Origin: Onishia taeanensis
GTDB lineage: Bacteria; Pseudomonadota; Gammaproteobacteria; Pseudomonadales; Halomonadaceae
Direction: 5' to 3'
Assembly: GCF_003268885.1 (NCBI RefSeq)
Contig: NZ_QLSX01000002.1
Coordinates: 1-64,000, forward strand
DNA length: 64,000 nucleotides
The translations under genes and the position numbers were made by a program. The notes under the pieces are model-generated. The model saw nothing but the letters and a program-made list of their open reading frames with translations, was not told where the DNA came from and searched no databases. Shown piece by piece: positions 54,386 to 62,964 of this stretch (position 1 is the first letter of the stretch; each line of letters starts with the position of its first letter).

Positions 54386-54411
54386 AAGGGCGGCCTATTT
54401 AGGCCGCCCTT
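54386..54411 (+). terminator. Intrinsic terminator after the second BCCT gene
   Basis: AAGGGCGGCCT pairs perfectly with AGGCCGCCCTT around ATTT, with GATCGTTTT following. It also serves the convergent exonuclease gene's end. Confidence 0.82.
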
Positions 54412-54453
54412 GATCGTTTTGGGTCACCGAATATCGTCCGACCGCTCACCCGC

Positions 54454-55182
54454 TCAGTGCCAGAGTTGATGAAGCGGCGTTTCGGGATCGAAGTGCGTCG
54501 CCAACTGAGCCTGAAAAAGCTCGGCGGTCGCCAGGGCATCGACCAGTGCATGGTGCCCCTGATAGGCCGGCAAGCCATAGCGCAGCCGGCTGTCATGCAG
54601 GCGTATCGAGGCCGGCGGCCGGCCCATCCAACGCTTGAAGCGCGCCCACCACGACTGGCGATGCAGCCTGGCCTCCAGCGACATGGTATCGATCACCGGG
54701 AAGCGCACGCCCTCTCCGCGACGCGACTTCACGCTCTCATCCAGGAAGGGCCGTTCGATATGCCGGTAGTGCACCACCACCAGGTGTCCAGCCAGGGCGT
54801 CGAGCAACTCATCCAGAATCTCATCCAGGTCCGGCGCCTCGGCGATTTCCGAGTGGGTGATGCGGTGAAAGGTGATCGAGCGCTTGCTCAGCGGGCGCCG
54901 TGGCTTGACCACCCAGTAACGGCGCTTGGGCAAGAAGATACGCTGCTGAGTGAAGGGAACCAGGCCGATGCTGACAATGGAATGACGCCTTGACTCGAGA
55001 CCGGTGGTCTCCATGTCCAGCGCTACCAGCGGCACCTGCCCGATCGGCATGTTCGGATCGAGATCATAGGCGGCGAAGAAGCGCCGGAGGGCAGGATCAC
55101 TGACCTGGCTGGCCCGGCTGGCGAGATACTCGGGCCAGGCATGCTGGTCGACCTTGGCGTGACGAAACGGCAACTTGGACAT
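54454..55182 (-). CDS. DEDDh-type 3'-5' exonuclease (DNA polymerase III epsilon-like)
   Basis: The 242-residue protein has the exonuclease motifs VALDMETTGLESRRHSIVSIG (ExoI D-x-E), HLVVVHYRHIERPFLDE (ExoII, with an unusual HYRHIE in place of HN-x-x-FD) and GHHALVDALATAELF (ExoIII, H-x4-D). The N-terminal 50 residues are extra. It lies 25 bp after the cNMP/CBS/DUF294 gene on the same strand, a pairing often seen near solute or acetate transporters, suggesting a shared nucleotide-linked function. It is not the replicative DnaQ, which would sit beside rnhA. Confidence 0.82.
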   Translation of the reverse strand: MSKLPFRHAKVDQHAWPEYLASRASQVSDPALRRFFAAYDLDPNMPIGQVPLVALDMETTGLESRRHSIVSIGLVPFTQQRIFLPKRRYWVVKPRRPLSKRSITFHRITHSEIAEAPDLDEILDELLDALAGHLVVVHYRHIERPFLDESVKSRRGEGVRFPVIDTMSLEARLHRQSWWARFKRWMGRPPASIRLHDSRLRYGLPAYQGHHALVDALATAELFQAQLATHFDPETPLHQLWH

Positions 55183-55207
55183 AGACCTTCGCGACGTTGG
55201 TTAACCC

Positions 55208-57106
55208 CTAGGGCAAGGGGTAGCGGAACTTCAAGAACTTCTGGGCATTGCTCAACACCTGGAAAGCATCCTTGAGGTTGTGCCGCTCGGTATCAGAGAC
55301 GTTTTCAGGCTCGATATTATTGTCAGGTTCTCGCTCTTCCTCGATATCGATGACCTGGTGGCGAATACGCACGATGGAGATGAACTCCATGGCGTAACGG
55401 ATGCGTTCGCTGGAACGTCCTACCAGCAGTTGGGTCTGGGCAATGGCATCGAGCCGGTCGAAGGAGTTCTGGGCCCGAGACCCACAGGCCAGCGCATGGA
55501 CGCGAATCAGATCGACCATCGGCGCCGTCCCACGGCGCTTCAGGTTGATCGAGTTATTCTGCTTGCCGTCCTTTTCCATCACGAAGGTACGGAAAAACCC
55601 GAGCGGTGGCGTGCGATTGAGGGCATTGCGCGCCATGGCTGCCAGAAAGCGCGGGCTCTTCGAGGCCTTATCGGCGACCAAGTCCTGAAGCTGCTCGACG
55701 AAGTCCTCCTCGCCATAGACATGATCCAGATCGAAGAAGATCGAACTATGCAGCAGACGCTCGGGGTTGGGATCATCGATCCAGTCGTTGAAGTACTTCT
55801 TCCAGACCCGCAGCGGCTGCCGCCAGCGCTGGTTGGTGGCCATGATATCGCCCTTGCAGTAGGTATAACCGCAAGCATCCAGCCCGTCGCTGATTCTCTG
55901 CGCCAGGGTCAGGAAGTACTCATCATGCTGCTCGGGGTCAAAGCTGTCATCAATGACCAGGGCGTTATCCTGATCGGTCACGATGGCCTGCTCGTTGCGC
56001 GCCATCGACCCCATCACCATGAAGCAGTACGGGACCGGCGGTGGACCCAGTTCCTCCTCGGCCAGCTCAATCAGTCGCCGGGTGAAGCTACGGCCGATGG
56101 TCGACAGGGCGCTGCCCACCATCTGCGAGCTCGCGCCGTCGGCGACCAGGCCGACGAAGGTGCGCCGCACGTCGGCCCCCAGCCGCGCCAGGCCCTTGTG
56201 GCTGGTCTGATTGAAGATATTGTTGACCAGATACAGGCTGCTGTTGGTCTCGTAGCGGATGATATCCGAGAGATGCAGCATCCCGACCGGACGGCGACGA
56301 TGCAGCACCGGCAGGTGGTGGATGTTGTTGCGCAGCATGCATAGCATCGCTTCATGCACCGACTCGTCGGACTGGATAGCGATCAGATGAGGGCTCACCA
56401 CCTCGGATACCGCAGTGGCGGCATCAAGCCCGGCGGCCAACACTCGGGTACGCAGATCCTGGTCGGTGAGAATGCCCAGCGTGTGCCACTGTTTGCCATC
56501 AGCCAGCACGAAGGACCGCGCTGAGGCCTCGTCCTCGGCTCTCAGCACCAGCACCGAAGACACGTTCTGCTCGCACATCTTCGCGGCCGCCGCCTGGATG
56601 GTGGAATCAGCCTCGATCATCACCGGCAGGCGCGAGACCAACTTTCGCACCCGGGTCGTCATCATGGTGTTGTCGTGGTGCTGATGGTCCACCGTCGTCT
56701 CGAGGCGCGGGCGGCCTACCTCGACGAAGTCGGCAAACATCTCATCGGCATCGCAGAGACGACGGAACAGCTCACCGGGGATAAAATAGACCAGAGTGTC
56801 TTCGATCGCCTTGACCGGGAAGCGAACCTGCTGATTCCTGAGCAGGTCGAAGTAGCCAAAGATATCGCCCTCGCCGAAGCGATTGAACAACTCCCCGTTG
56901 CGCCGATAGACCTCCACGGCGCCGCTGCGGATATAGTAAAGATCCTGCGTCGGCTGGCCGTCCTCACAGATCATGGTGCCGGCGCGGAAATACGTGACCT
57001 CTACGGCACCGGCCACCTCGTCGAGCAGATCGTCGCTGAGCGTATCGAAGGGCGGATTGCCCGCGATGTGCTGGCGAATTTCCAACAGTTCCACTTCCAT
57101 GCTCAC
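55208..57106 (-). CDS. cNMP-binding, CBS-pair and DUF294 nucleotidyltransferase-like signalling protein
   Basis: The 632-residue cytosolic protein has three parts. A cyclic-nucleotide-binding fold is at about 15-125 (GAVEVYRRNGELFNRFGEGDIFGYFDLLR). Two CBS domains lie at about 165-290 (HTLGILTDQDLRTRVLAAG, HHLPVLHRRRPVGMLHLSDII). A DUF294 nucleotidyltransferase-like domain runs from about 310 (CFMVMGSMARNEQAIVTDQDNALVIDD), with a helical C-terminus. The GS-x-x-R-x-E and D-x-D residues of the transferase fold are kept. It probably senses adenine nucleotides and modifies or regulates a partner, with the downstream exonuclease as an operon mate. Confidence 0.85.
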   Translation of the reverse strand: MSMEVELLEIRQHIAGNPPFDTLSDDLLDEVAGAVEVTYFRAGTMICEDGQPTQDLYYIRSGAVEVYRRNGELFNRFGEGDIFGYFDLLRNQQVRFPVKAIEDTLVYFIPGELFRRLCDADEMFADFVEVGRPRLETTVDHQHHDNTMMTTRVRKLVSRLPVMIEADSTIQAAAAKMCEQNVSSVLVLRAEDEASARSFVLADGKQWHTLGILTDQDLRTRVLAAGLDAATAVSEVVSPHLIAIQSDESVHEAMLCMLRNNIHHLPVLHRRRPVGMLHLSDIIRYETNSSLYLVNNIFNQTSHKGLARLGADVRRTFVGLVADGASSQMVGSALSTIGRSFTRRLIELAEEELGPPPVPYCFMVMGSMARNEQAIVTDQDNALVIDDSFDPEQHDEYFLTLAQRISDGLDACGYTYCKGDIMATNQRWRQPLRVWKKYFNDWIDDPNPERLLHSSIFFDLDHVYGEEDFVEQLQDLVADKASKSPRFLAAMARNALNRTPPLGFFRTFVMEKDGKQNNSINLKRRGTAPMVDLIRVHALACGSRAQNSFDRLDAIAQTQLLVGRSSERIRYAMEFISIVRIRHQVIDIEEEREPDNNIEPENVSDTERHNLKDAFQVLSNAQKFLKFRYPLP

Positions 57107-57250
57107 CGCCTCGCCTTGGGTGTCTAGTCGGGTCTCTAGAATGTAAGGAGAATTTGAATCAGTTCGTCCTGCATCAGGATGCCTTGAGGGCTCAAGTCTC
57201 CAACGCCCGCCAGGAACTGTAAAGAGCTACCCCGCGAGGAAACACTCAGG

Positions 57251-57286
57251 CATGAAAAAGGCCACCCGAAGGTGGCCTCTTTCATG
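57251..57286 (-). terminator. Intrinsic terminator of the DUF4168 gene
   Basis: CATGAAA, AAGGCCACC and their complements GGTGGCC, TTTCATG form a long hairpin with a CGAA loop. Downstream on the minus strand is a short T-rich tail (CTTTTTCATG). It lies 35 bp past the minus-strand gene's stop. Confidence 0.7.
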
Positions 57287-57320
57287 ACGCGACCGGCTCA
57301 AACATGACCGGGTACAAGCA

Positions 57321-57716
57321 TCATTCGGCTTGCGGTTCGACCATGGCCTGGACCCGCTTCATCAGCTCAGGATCCTGCTGAATGGCCTGGCCGATGGCAT
57401 TGAAGGTGCCAACCTCGAGACCACTATCCTCGACGATGCTGACCATATCCTTGTTGGCCTCCATGCGAACTTCCTGCTTGGCGGCCTCGTCCTTGGCGTT
57501 CTGCAGGCGCTCGGTGTACTCACGAGAAACGCTGGCGATTTCCTTGGAGGCGTCGGCGAACTTCTGAAGCGTCTCGTCGGAGAAGTCAGTGGCCGGTGCG
57601 GCCGCCTGGGCTTGTGCAGCCTCGGAAGAAGCGGCGTCTTCTTGCGCCATGGCAGGCGCGGACATTATACCGGCGCTCAGCAGCGCAGCCGTAAACAGGG
57701 CAGTCAGGCGTTGCAT
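57321..57716 (-). CDS. Secreted DUF4168 protein
   Basis: The 131-residue protein has a signal peptide (LTALFTAALLSAGIMSAPAMAQ), a low-complexity Ala/Ser/Glu spacer, then a DUF4168-like helical domain (DETLQKFADASKEIASVSREYTERLQNA and VEDSGLEVGTFNAIGQAIQQDPELMKRV). Proteins with this domain are periplasmic and of unknown function. It is monocistronic, with its own terminator. Confidence 0.78.
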   Translation of the reverse strand: MQRLTALFTAALLSAGIMSAPAMAQEDAASSEAAQAQAAAPATDFSDETLQKFADASKEIASVSREYTERLQNAKDEAAKQEVRMEANKDMVSIVEDSGLEVGTFNAIGQAIQQDPELMKRVQAMVEPQAE

Positions 57717-57881
57717 CTAAAAAATACCTCCAAGGGAAATACAGTGTATGTAACTAGTATGGGACGACACAGAGCCGCTGACGTTCAACTGTGCCATGTA
57801 AAAAATTGCAACGACAGGGGCTGTCGCACCGGATTTCGACCACAACAGGGCTGGGTGCAATGCTCGGACCTTAGCGCTATG

Positions 57882-57907
57882 GGCCGCCAGGCAGACGCCT
57901 GGCGGCC
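57882..57907 (-). terminator. Hairpin after the second TRAP operon
   Basis: GGCCGCCAGGC pairs perfectly with GCCTGGCGGCC around AGAC, 44 bp beyond the stop of the minus-strand QM permease. A TTT follows only on the plus strand. Confidence 0.65.
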
Positions 57908-57924
57908 TTTGTCGGGCGGCTTAC

Positions 57925-57950
57925 TTAACCAAAGCCCTTAACCAAAGCCC
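57925..57950. repeat. Tandem 13-bp duplication at the end of the QM permease gene
   Basis: TTAACCAAAGCCC occurs twice in a row and is followed by TTAGCCATAGG, which contains the stop codon. It looks like a recent slippage duplication just beyond the gene end. Confidence 0.8.
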
Positions 57951-60149
57951 TTAGCCATAGGCCAGGCCAGGCAACCAGGTCACCAGTGCCGGGAAGAGGA
58001 TGACCAGCAGCAGACCCAGCGCCTGGATGCCCAGGAACGGGAAGGACGCCCTGAATATCTGGCCCATGGTGATATGCGGCGGACACACGCCCTTGATGTA
58101 GAACAGCGCGTAGCCAAACGGTGGACTCAGGAAAGACATCTGCATGTTGACCAGATAGATGACGCCGAACCACAGCGAGACATCGGCCGGGTCCACCCCG
58201 GGCAGCCCGAAGACGCCATCGAAGTTCAGGCCCTGGATCAACGGCACGAAGATCGGCACCGCCAGCAGCAGAATACCGACCCAGTCGAGGAACATGCCCA
58301 GCGCCACCAGCAGCACCATCATCAGAGCCAGGACCGCATAGGGACCGAGGCCGGCGCCGGAGATCAACTCCTGCACGAACTGCTGGCCGCCCTGAAGGAT
58401 GTAGAAGCCGACGAAGATGCTGGCGCCGAAGATGATCCACATCACCATCGCCGATGCGACCAGCGTCGTCATGCAGGCAGCATGCAGGTTCGGCCAGGTC
58501 AGGCGACGGTGCATGGCAGCCACAACCAGGGCGCCGAAGGTGCCGATGCCGGCCGCTTCCACTGGGGTGGCGATACCGGTGAAGATAATGCCGAGCACCA
58601 GGACCACCAGAATGATCGGCGCCAGCATATTGCGCAGCAGACGCAACTTCTCCTTCATGTCGACCCGTTCCTCGACCGGCATCGGCGGCGCCATCTTGAT
58701 GTTCAGCGTGCCGCGCAGCCAGCAGTAGAAGCCGTACATGAAGGCCAGCATCAGGCCGGGAATCAGCGAGCCGAGGTAGAGCTCACCCACCGACTGCTGG
58801 GCGATGACGCCATAGATGATCGCGAGTATCGACGGTGGGATCAGGATGCCCAGGGTCCCGCCGGCCATGATCGAGCCGATGGCGATCTCAGGGTCGTAGT
58901 TGCGCTTGAGCATCGCCGGCAGAGCGATCAGGCCCATGGTCACCACCGCAGCCCCAATCACGCCCACCATGGCGGCCAGCAGGGTCGAGGCGATGACGGT
59001 AGCGATGGCCAGGCCGGCCTTGAGACCGCCCATCCACTTGTAGACGACGTCGAACAGCTCCTCGATGATCCCGGCCTTCTCCAGGACCGAGGCCATGAAG
59101 ATGAACAGCGGAATGGCCGACAGCTGGTAGTTGGTCATCATCGGGAAGATGCGCGACGGCATCAGGTTCAGCATGGCCTGATCGCCGACCAGGTAGAGAA
59201 AGACCACCCCCAGGCCACCGGTAACGAAGGCCAGCGGAAGGCCCGCCACCAGCACCACCATCAAGGCGCCGAACATCACCAGCGTCAGACCACCGATACC
59301 GACCGAGCCCAGGCTGTGCTCGATGCTGAACGGGAGACTCTCATAATCGGTGACCGCGACGTTGACCATCTCGAACAGGGTCCAGGCGCCTAGCACAACG
59401 GCGATGACCAGCAGCACGCGGGCGAAGGTCCGGCTGCCCTCATGCAGGCGCCAATGATGGCAGCATGCCTGGATGTCACGAATCAGTTGGCCAAAGCCCT
59501 GCAGCAGCAGCAGCAGCGCGCCGAAGAAGAGCATGAACTTCACCGGATAGAACTGAATGGCCCATTCGGTAAAGGACGTCTCGTTGGCATAGCTCGAGCC
59601 GAAGAAAAGCTCATCGCTCACCGACTGGGAGAAGAACGTCCAGCCGGTCACCATCAGCGCGATGGTGAAGATGAAGAAAAACACCGACGTCAGTACGTCC
59701 AGCGCCGCCCTGTTCACCGGTTTGGCACGCTGATAGAGGATATCGACGCGCACATGTCCACCCTCGCGCAGGGCGAAGGCGCCGGCGACCAGGTACTGCA
59801 TGCCGAACATCAGCGTCATCGACTCGTGGACCCAGTTGGTCGGCGAGTTGAAGGCATAGCGCAACAGCACTTCATAAGCGAAGGCGAAGGGAGCAACCAG
59901 TGCCCAATAGGCCACGTAGCGACCGGAAAACCCGGAAATCCGGTCGACGATGGTGGTGAACAGGTTACCGGGGGGCTTGTAGCCGACCTCGGCTTCACCG
60001 CTGCTGGGCAACTCGCCAGTGTCTCCGCCATCAACGCTGGCACCGCGGCGGAAGCTGCGATCGACGAAGAACATTACTATCAGCGGCAACAGCAGCAGCA
60101 CCGCCCAGTAGAGCCAGTGCGGCAGTACAAAATTGATCTCAAGATTCAT
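57951..60149 (-). CDS. TRAP transporter fused QM permease
   Basis: The 732-residue protein fuses the two TRAP membrane subunits. Residues about 1-250 are DctQ-like, with YEVLLRYAFNSPTNWVHESMTLMFGMQY and ALREGGHVRVDILYQRAKP. From about 285 the chain is DctM-like, with IPLFIFMASVLEKAGIIEELFDVVYKW, GVIGAAVVTMGLIALPAMLKRNYDPEIAIGSIMAGGTLGILIPPS, and MQMSFLSPPFGYALFYIKGVCPPHI. The joining helix is at about 240-260, as in other QM fusions. It lies 143 bp after the binding-protein gene. Confidence 0.9.
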   Translation of the reverse strand: MNLEINFVLPHWLYWAVLLLLPLIVMFFVDRSFRRGASVDGGDTGELPSSGEAEVGYKPPGNLFTTIVDRISGFSGRYVAYWALVAPFAFAYEVLLRYAFNSPTNWVHESMTLMFGMQYLVAGAFALREGGHVRVDILYQRAKPVNRAALDVLTSVFFFIFTIALMVTGWTFFSQSVSDELFFGSSYANETSFTEWAIQFYPVKFMLFFGALLLLLQGFGQLIRDIQACCHHWRLHEGSRTFARVLLVIAVVLGAWTLFEMVNVAVTDYESLPFSIEHSLGSVGIGGLTLVMFGALMVVLVAGLPLAFVTGGLGVVFLYLVGDQAMLNLMPSRIFPMMTNYQLSAIPLFIFMASVLEKAGIIEELFDVVYKWMGGLKAGLAIATVIASTLLAAMVGVIGAAVVTMGLIALPAMLKRNYDPEIAIGSIMAGGTLGILIPPSILAIIYGVIAQQSVGELYLGSLIPGLMLAFMYGFYCWLRGTLNIKMAPPMPVEERVDMKEKLRLLRNMLAPIILVVLVLGIIFTGIATPVEAAGIGTFGALVVAAMHRRLTWPNLHAACMTTLVASAMVMWIIFGASIFVGFYILQGGQQFVQELISGAGLGPYAVLALMMVLLVALGMFLDWVGILLLAVPIFVPLIQGLNFDGVFGLPGVDPADVSLWFGVIYLVNMQMSFLSPPFGYALFYIKGVCPPHITMGQIFRASFPFLGIQALGLLLVILFPALVTWLPGLAYG

Positions 60150-60292
60150 GGGTACTCCTCCGCGATACCATCAGCTCCCGGCGATGGCAACGGAACATTG
60201 AGTCTAGGGGATGCGGGATAGGCAGTGATCACGCCCTATTGCCGGGAGCTGCAGCCCGTAGGCCACAGCCCCCGACAGAGGGGCAGGCAGAC

Positions 60293-61459
60293 TTACAGGT
60301 TGAGTTCGTAGTCCTTGATGTCTTCCGGGGTGATCAGTGCCACCGCCGGGTCCATCATGGTATCCAGGTGCGCCTTGAACAGGCGTGCCGCATCCTGGTC
60401 CTTGTTGGCCCACTTGAACCACAGCGGGAGAGCCACTTCACGGAACCGTGACGCATCTTCCTCGGTCAGGTGGATGATCTCGACGCCCTTCTCCTTGTAC
60501 TTCGGCCAGGCCTCGGCGTTGGCCTTCTGGATCGCTGCATAATGCTCGCGGGAGTATGCCGCCACCAGGTCGTGCATCAGGTCCTGAGTCTTGGTCGACA
60601 TGCGCTCGAACACACGACGGTTGACCGCGATGTCCATCAGGTCGACGGCCTGATGCAGGCAGGGCGTGGAGGGCGGCCCCATGATGATGTAGTCGGCGAC
60701 CTGCCAGAACCCCAGCTCATAGTTGACCGCTGCCCCCACATAGTCGGCAGCGTCGATGGTGCCTTTCTCCAGCGCCGGGTAGACCTCAGAGCCCGGCAGC
60801 AGAGTGGTACGGGCGCCCGCAGCGGCGAAGGTCTCGGCAACGATGCCGCCCGGCATACGCAGCTTGACCCCTTTGAAGTCGTCGAAGCTGCGCAGCGGCT
60901 TCTTGGAATGGATCAGGTTCATGTCATGGTGGACATAGCCAAGCAGTTCGAGCCCCTGTTTGCGATACAGGTCCTTGGCGAGTCCGAAGCCGCCATAGGC
61001 GCCGAACATGATGTCCCACTGGTGGGGCATCGACAGGCCCATCGGATAGGCGGTCAGGAACACGCCGGCGGGCATCTTGCCGGGCCAGTAAACGGTGAAC
61101 CAGTTCTGGCCATCCAGCACGCCGTTGCGCACTGCATCGGCTACCTCGAAGTCGCCGGCCACCGCACCCGCCGGAAACGGCTCGATGGTGACTTCACCGC
61201 CGGTCTCCTCGGCCACGCGCTTACACCATGTTTCGAAGATGCTGTAGCCTGTGGTGCCCGGCTGCCAGGAAGACTGCATACGGATTCGAATGCTCTCCTG
61301 GGCCTGGGCGTTGCCGATCCAGGGGGCCGCCACCGCGGCCGCGGAGCCTAGTGCGGCGGTCTTGAGGAAGCTGCGGCGACTGGCCGGCGCCTTGGTAAGC
61401 GTGTCGGTCGATGAAGCGACATCGGTGATCAAGCGAGAGGGATGCTTGTCATCTTGCAT
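60293..61459 (-). CDS. TRAP transporter substrate-binding protein of the second system
   Basis: The 388-residue protein begins at ATG 61459, eight bases after AGGAG, and has a long N-region before a Tat-type signal (ASRRSFLKTAALGSAAAVAAPWIGNAQA). DctP-family features are KGVKLRMPGGIVAETFAAAGARTTLLPGSEVYPALEKGTIDAADYVGAAVNYELGF, with the ligand-binding Arg in LRMPGG. TakP-like members take up 2-oxoacids and other monocarboxylates. The ligand is not predictable. The gene precedes the fused QM permease. Confidence 0.9.
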   Translation of the reverse strand: MQDDKHPSRLITDVASSTDTLTKAPASRRSFLKTAALGSAAAVAAPWIGNAQAQESIRIRMQSSWQPGTTGYSIFETWCKRVAEETGGEVTIEPFPAGAVAGDFEVADAVRNGVLDGQNWFTVYWPGKMPAGVFLTAYPMGLSMPHQWDIMFGAYGGFGLAKDLYRKQGLELLGYVHHDMNLIHSKKPLRSFDDFKGVKLRMPGGIVAETFAAAGARTTLLPGSEVYPALEKGTIDAADYVGAAVNYELGFWQVADYIIMGPPSTPCLHQAVDLMDIAVNRRVFERMSTKTQDLMHDLVAAYSREHYAAIQKANAEAWPKYKEKGVEIIHLTEEDASRFREVALPLWFKWANKDQDAARLFKAHLDTMMDPAVALITPEDIKDYELNL

Positions 61460-62043
61460 GGCATGAACTCCTGGGATGGCATCTCGTATCGGGAGGACGA
61501 GATGAGACTTTTTTTGTTCTCCCCGTCGGGGACGGGACTCGCATATCGGCAGATTCAGCACACCTGAGCCACTGATACCGCCGTCGTTCATTCACGACTA
61601 CAAACTAGCGAAAAACGCCGGTCGCGCCAGACCCTCCCAAAGCAGTACATCAACGCTAACAGTCGAAAAAATTGGTCTTACCATCGCGCCAGGCATTGCC
61701 AGCAAAGGGTTTTGGAAATATTTTCCGGTTAATGCCAATCGATGATTTCGCGGCCTTTTACGACCAAAGAACGACGGCAAAAGGGTTTCCGCGACCTGCC
61801 ATACGTCGATATCTGGCCGCCAGAGACCAGAAACGCCACCCTCTGCATCGCGCAAAACGCCATGAGGGTGATAAAAAAGGTAGGAATGTGAGGTGGGAGA
61901 TATCGGCCGCACTTAAAGCTTCAGCGAGAGAGGCCGATATATAGCGCAGCAGTGAACCGTGCTGAAAGAGTTGCCGAAAAGGGACTTGACCACATCCTTT
62001 TGGATACTGCCTCCTGTGTTGCTATACGCCGAATAATGCCGAA
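61460..62043. other. Divergent gene-free region, 584 bp
   Basis: The region lies between the TRAP operon (minus) and the EAL gene (plus). It is AT-richer than neighbours, notably 61655-61740 and 61855-61900, where promoters are expected. No RNA gene or operator could be recognised. Confidence 0.5.
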
Positions 62044-62841
62044 ATGGATGACAACATGGCGCGATGTGCTAGACATGCCCACTCCTGTGGCCGCTGTGAT
62101 GGGCCCCTGCCCTTCGACTTCACGATGGCGTTCCAGCCAATCGTCGATCTTGAGGCGGGTCGCATTCACTCCTACGAGGCCCTGGTTCGCGGCCTTCAGG
62201 GGGAGTCGGCGGGTAGCGTAATCGGCCAGGTCTGCGACGACCTCTTGTATCGCTTCGACCAGGCGTGCCGGGTCAAGGCCATCGAGCTGGCCAGTCGGCT
62301 GGATATGCGCGAGCCGCTCTCGATCAACTTCATGCCCAATGCTGTTTACGAGCCGGAAGCCTGCATTCAGGCAACGCTGGAGGTCTGCAAGCGAGTGGGA
62401 TGGCCTACCGAGCGCATCAACTTCGAGATCACCGAGACCGAACTGGTGCAGGACCGCCAGCACCTGCGCAGCATCATCGATGCCTACCGGGCGATGGGGT
62501 TCACCACGGCGCTGGACGACTTCGGCAACGGCTATGCCAACCTCGACCTGCTCACCGACCTGCGTCCGGACACCCTCAAGCTCGACCGGGAACTGGTACG
62601 GAACTGCGACCAGGACCGCCGCCGTCAGGCACTGGTGCGGGCGGTGCTTGGGCTCGCCAGCGAACTTGAAATCCAGTTGGTGGCCGAGGGCATCGAACGT
62701 GAAGAGGAAGCGCTATGGCTTCGCGATCACGGGATCTACCTGCAGCAGGGCTTCTTCTTCGCGCGCCCCGCATTGGAAGCGTTGAGCCCGGGGCTCTCAA
62801 GCTCTCTCAAGGCCTTGCGGGGGAAGGCCTTGAATGCCTGA
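62044..62841 (+). CDS. EAL-domain c-di-GMP phosphodiesterase with Cys/His N-terminus
   Basis: The 265-residue protein is a stand-alone EAL domain. The catalytic set is complete: EALVR at 45-49, INFMPN (Asn), FEITETEL (Glu), ALDDFGNGYANLD (Asp-Asp), TLKLDREL (Lys), LVAEGIEREEE (Glu) and QQGFFFARP (Gln). So it is probably active in hydrolysing c-di-GMP. The first 18 residues contain C8, H11, H13, C15 and C18, which may bind metal or sense redox state. The ribosome site is poor, so the exact start among close ATGs (62044, 62056) is uncertain. Confidence 0.85.
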   Translation: MDDNMARCARHAHSCGRCDGPLPFDFTMAFQPIVDLEAGRIHSYEALVRGLQGESAGSVIGQVCDDLLYRFDQACRVKAIELASRLDMREPLSINFMPNAVYEPEACIQATLEVCKRVGWPTERINFEITETELVQDRQHLRSIIDAYRAMGFTTALDDFGNGYANLDLLTDLRPDTLKLDRELVRNCDQDRRRQALVRAVLGLASELEIQLVAEGIEREEEALWLRDHGIYLQQGFFFARPALEALSPGLSSSLKALRGKALNA

Positions 62842-62920
62842 CGGCCATTCCGTGGCCGGCATCTGGGCTCGTGATGGCGACAGAATGCCGGCGACGTGAT
62901 GGAGGTCTACGAGCCTTGCT

Positions 62921-62958
62921 CAGCACAACTAACTCAGCACAACTAACTCAGCACAACG
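62921..62958. repeat. 14-bp tandem repeat, 2.7 copies
   Basis: CAGCACAACTAACT occurs at 62921-62934 and 62935-62948, followed by CAGCACAACG. It lies in the 123-bp gap between the EAL gene and the convergent purU. Confidence 0.85.
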
Positions 62959-62964
62959 CCCAAA

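Noticed and set aside
58074-59393. Open frame of 439 codons on the plus strand, rich in His, Gln and Arg
   Set aside because: It runs antisense to the conserved TRAP QM permease; membrane-protein genes at high GC often give such His/Gln/Arg-rich shadows.
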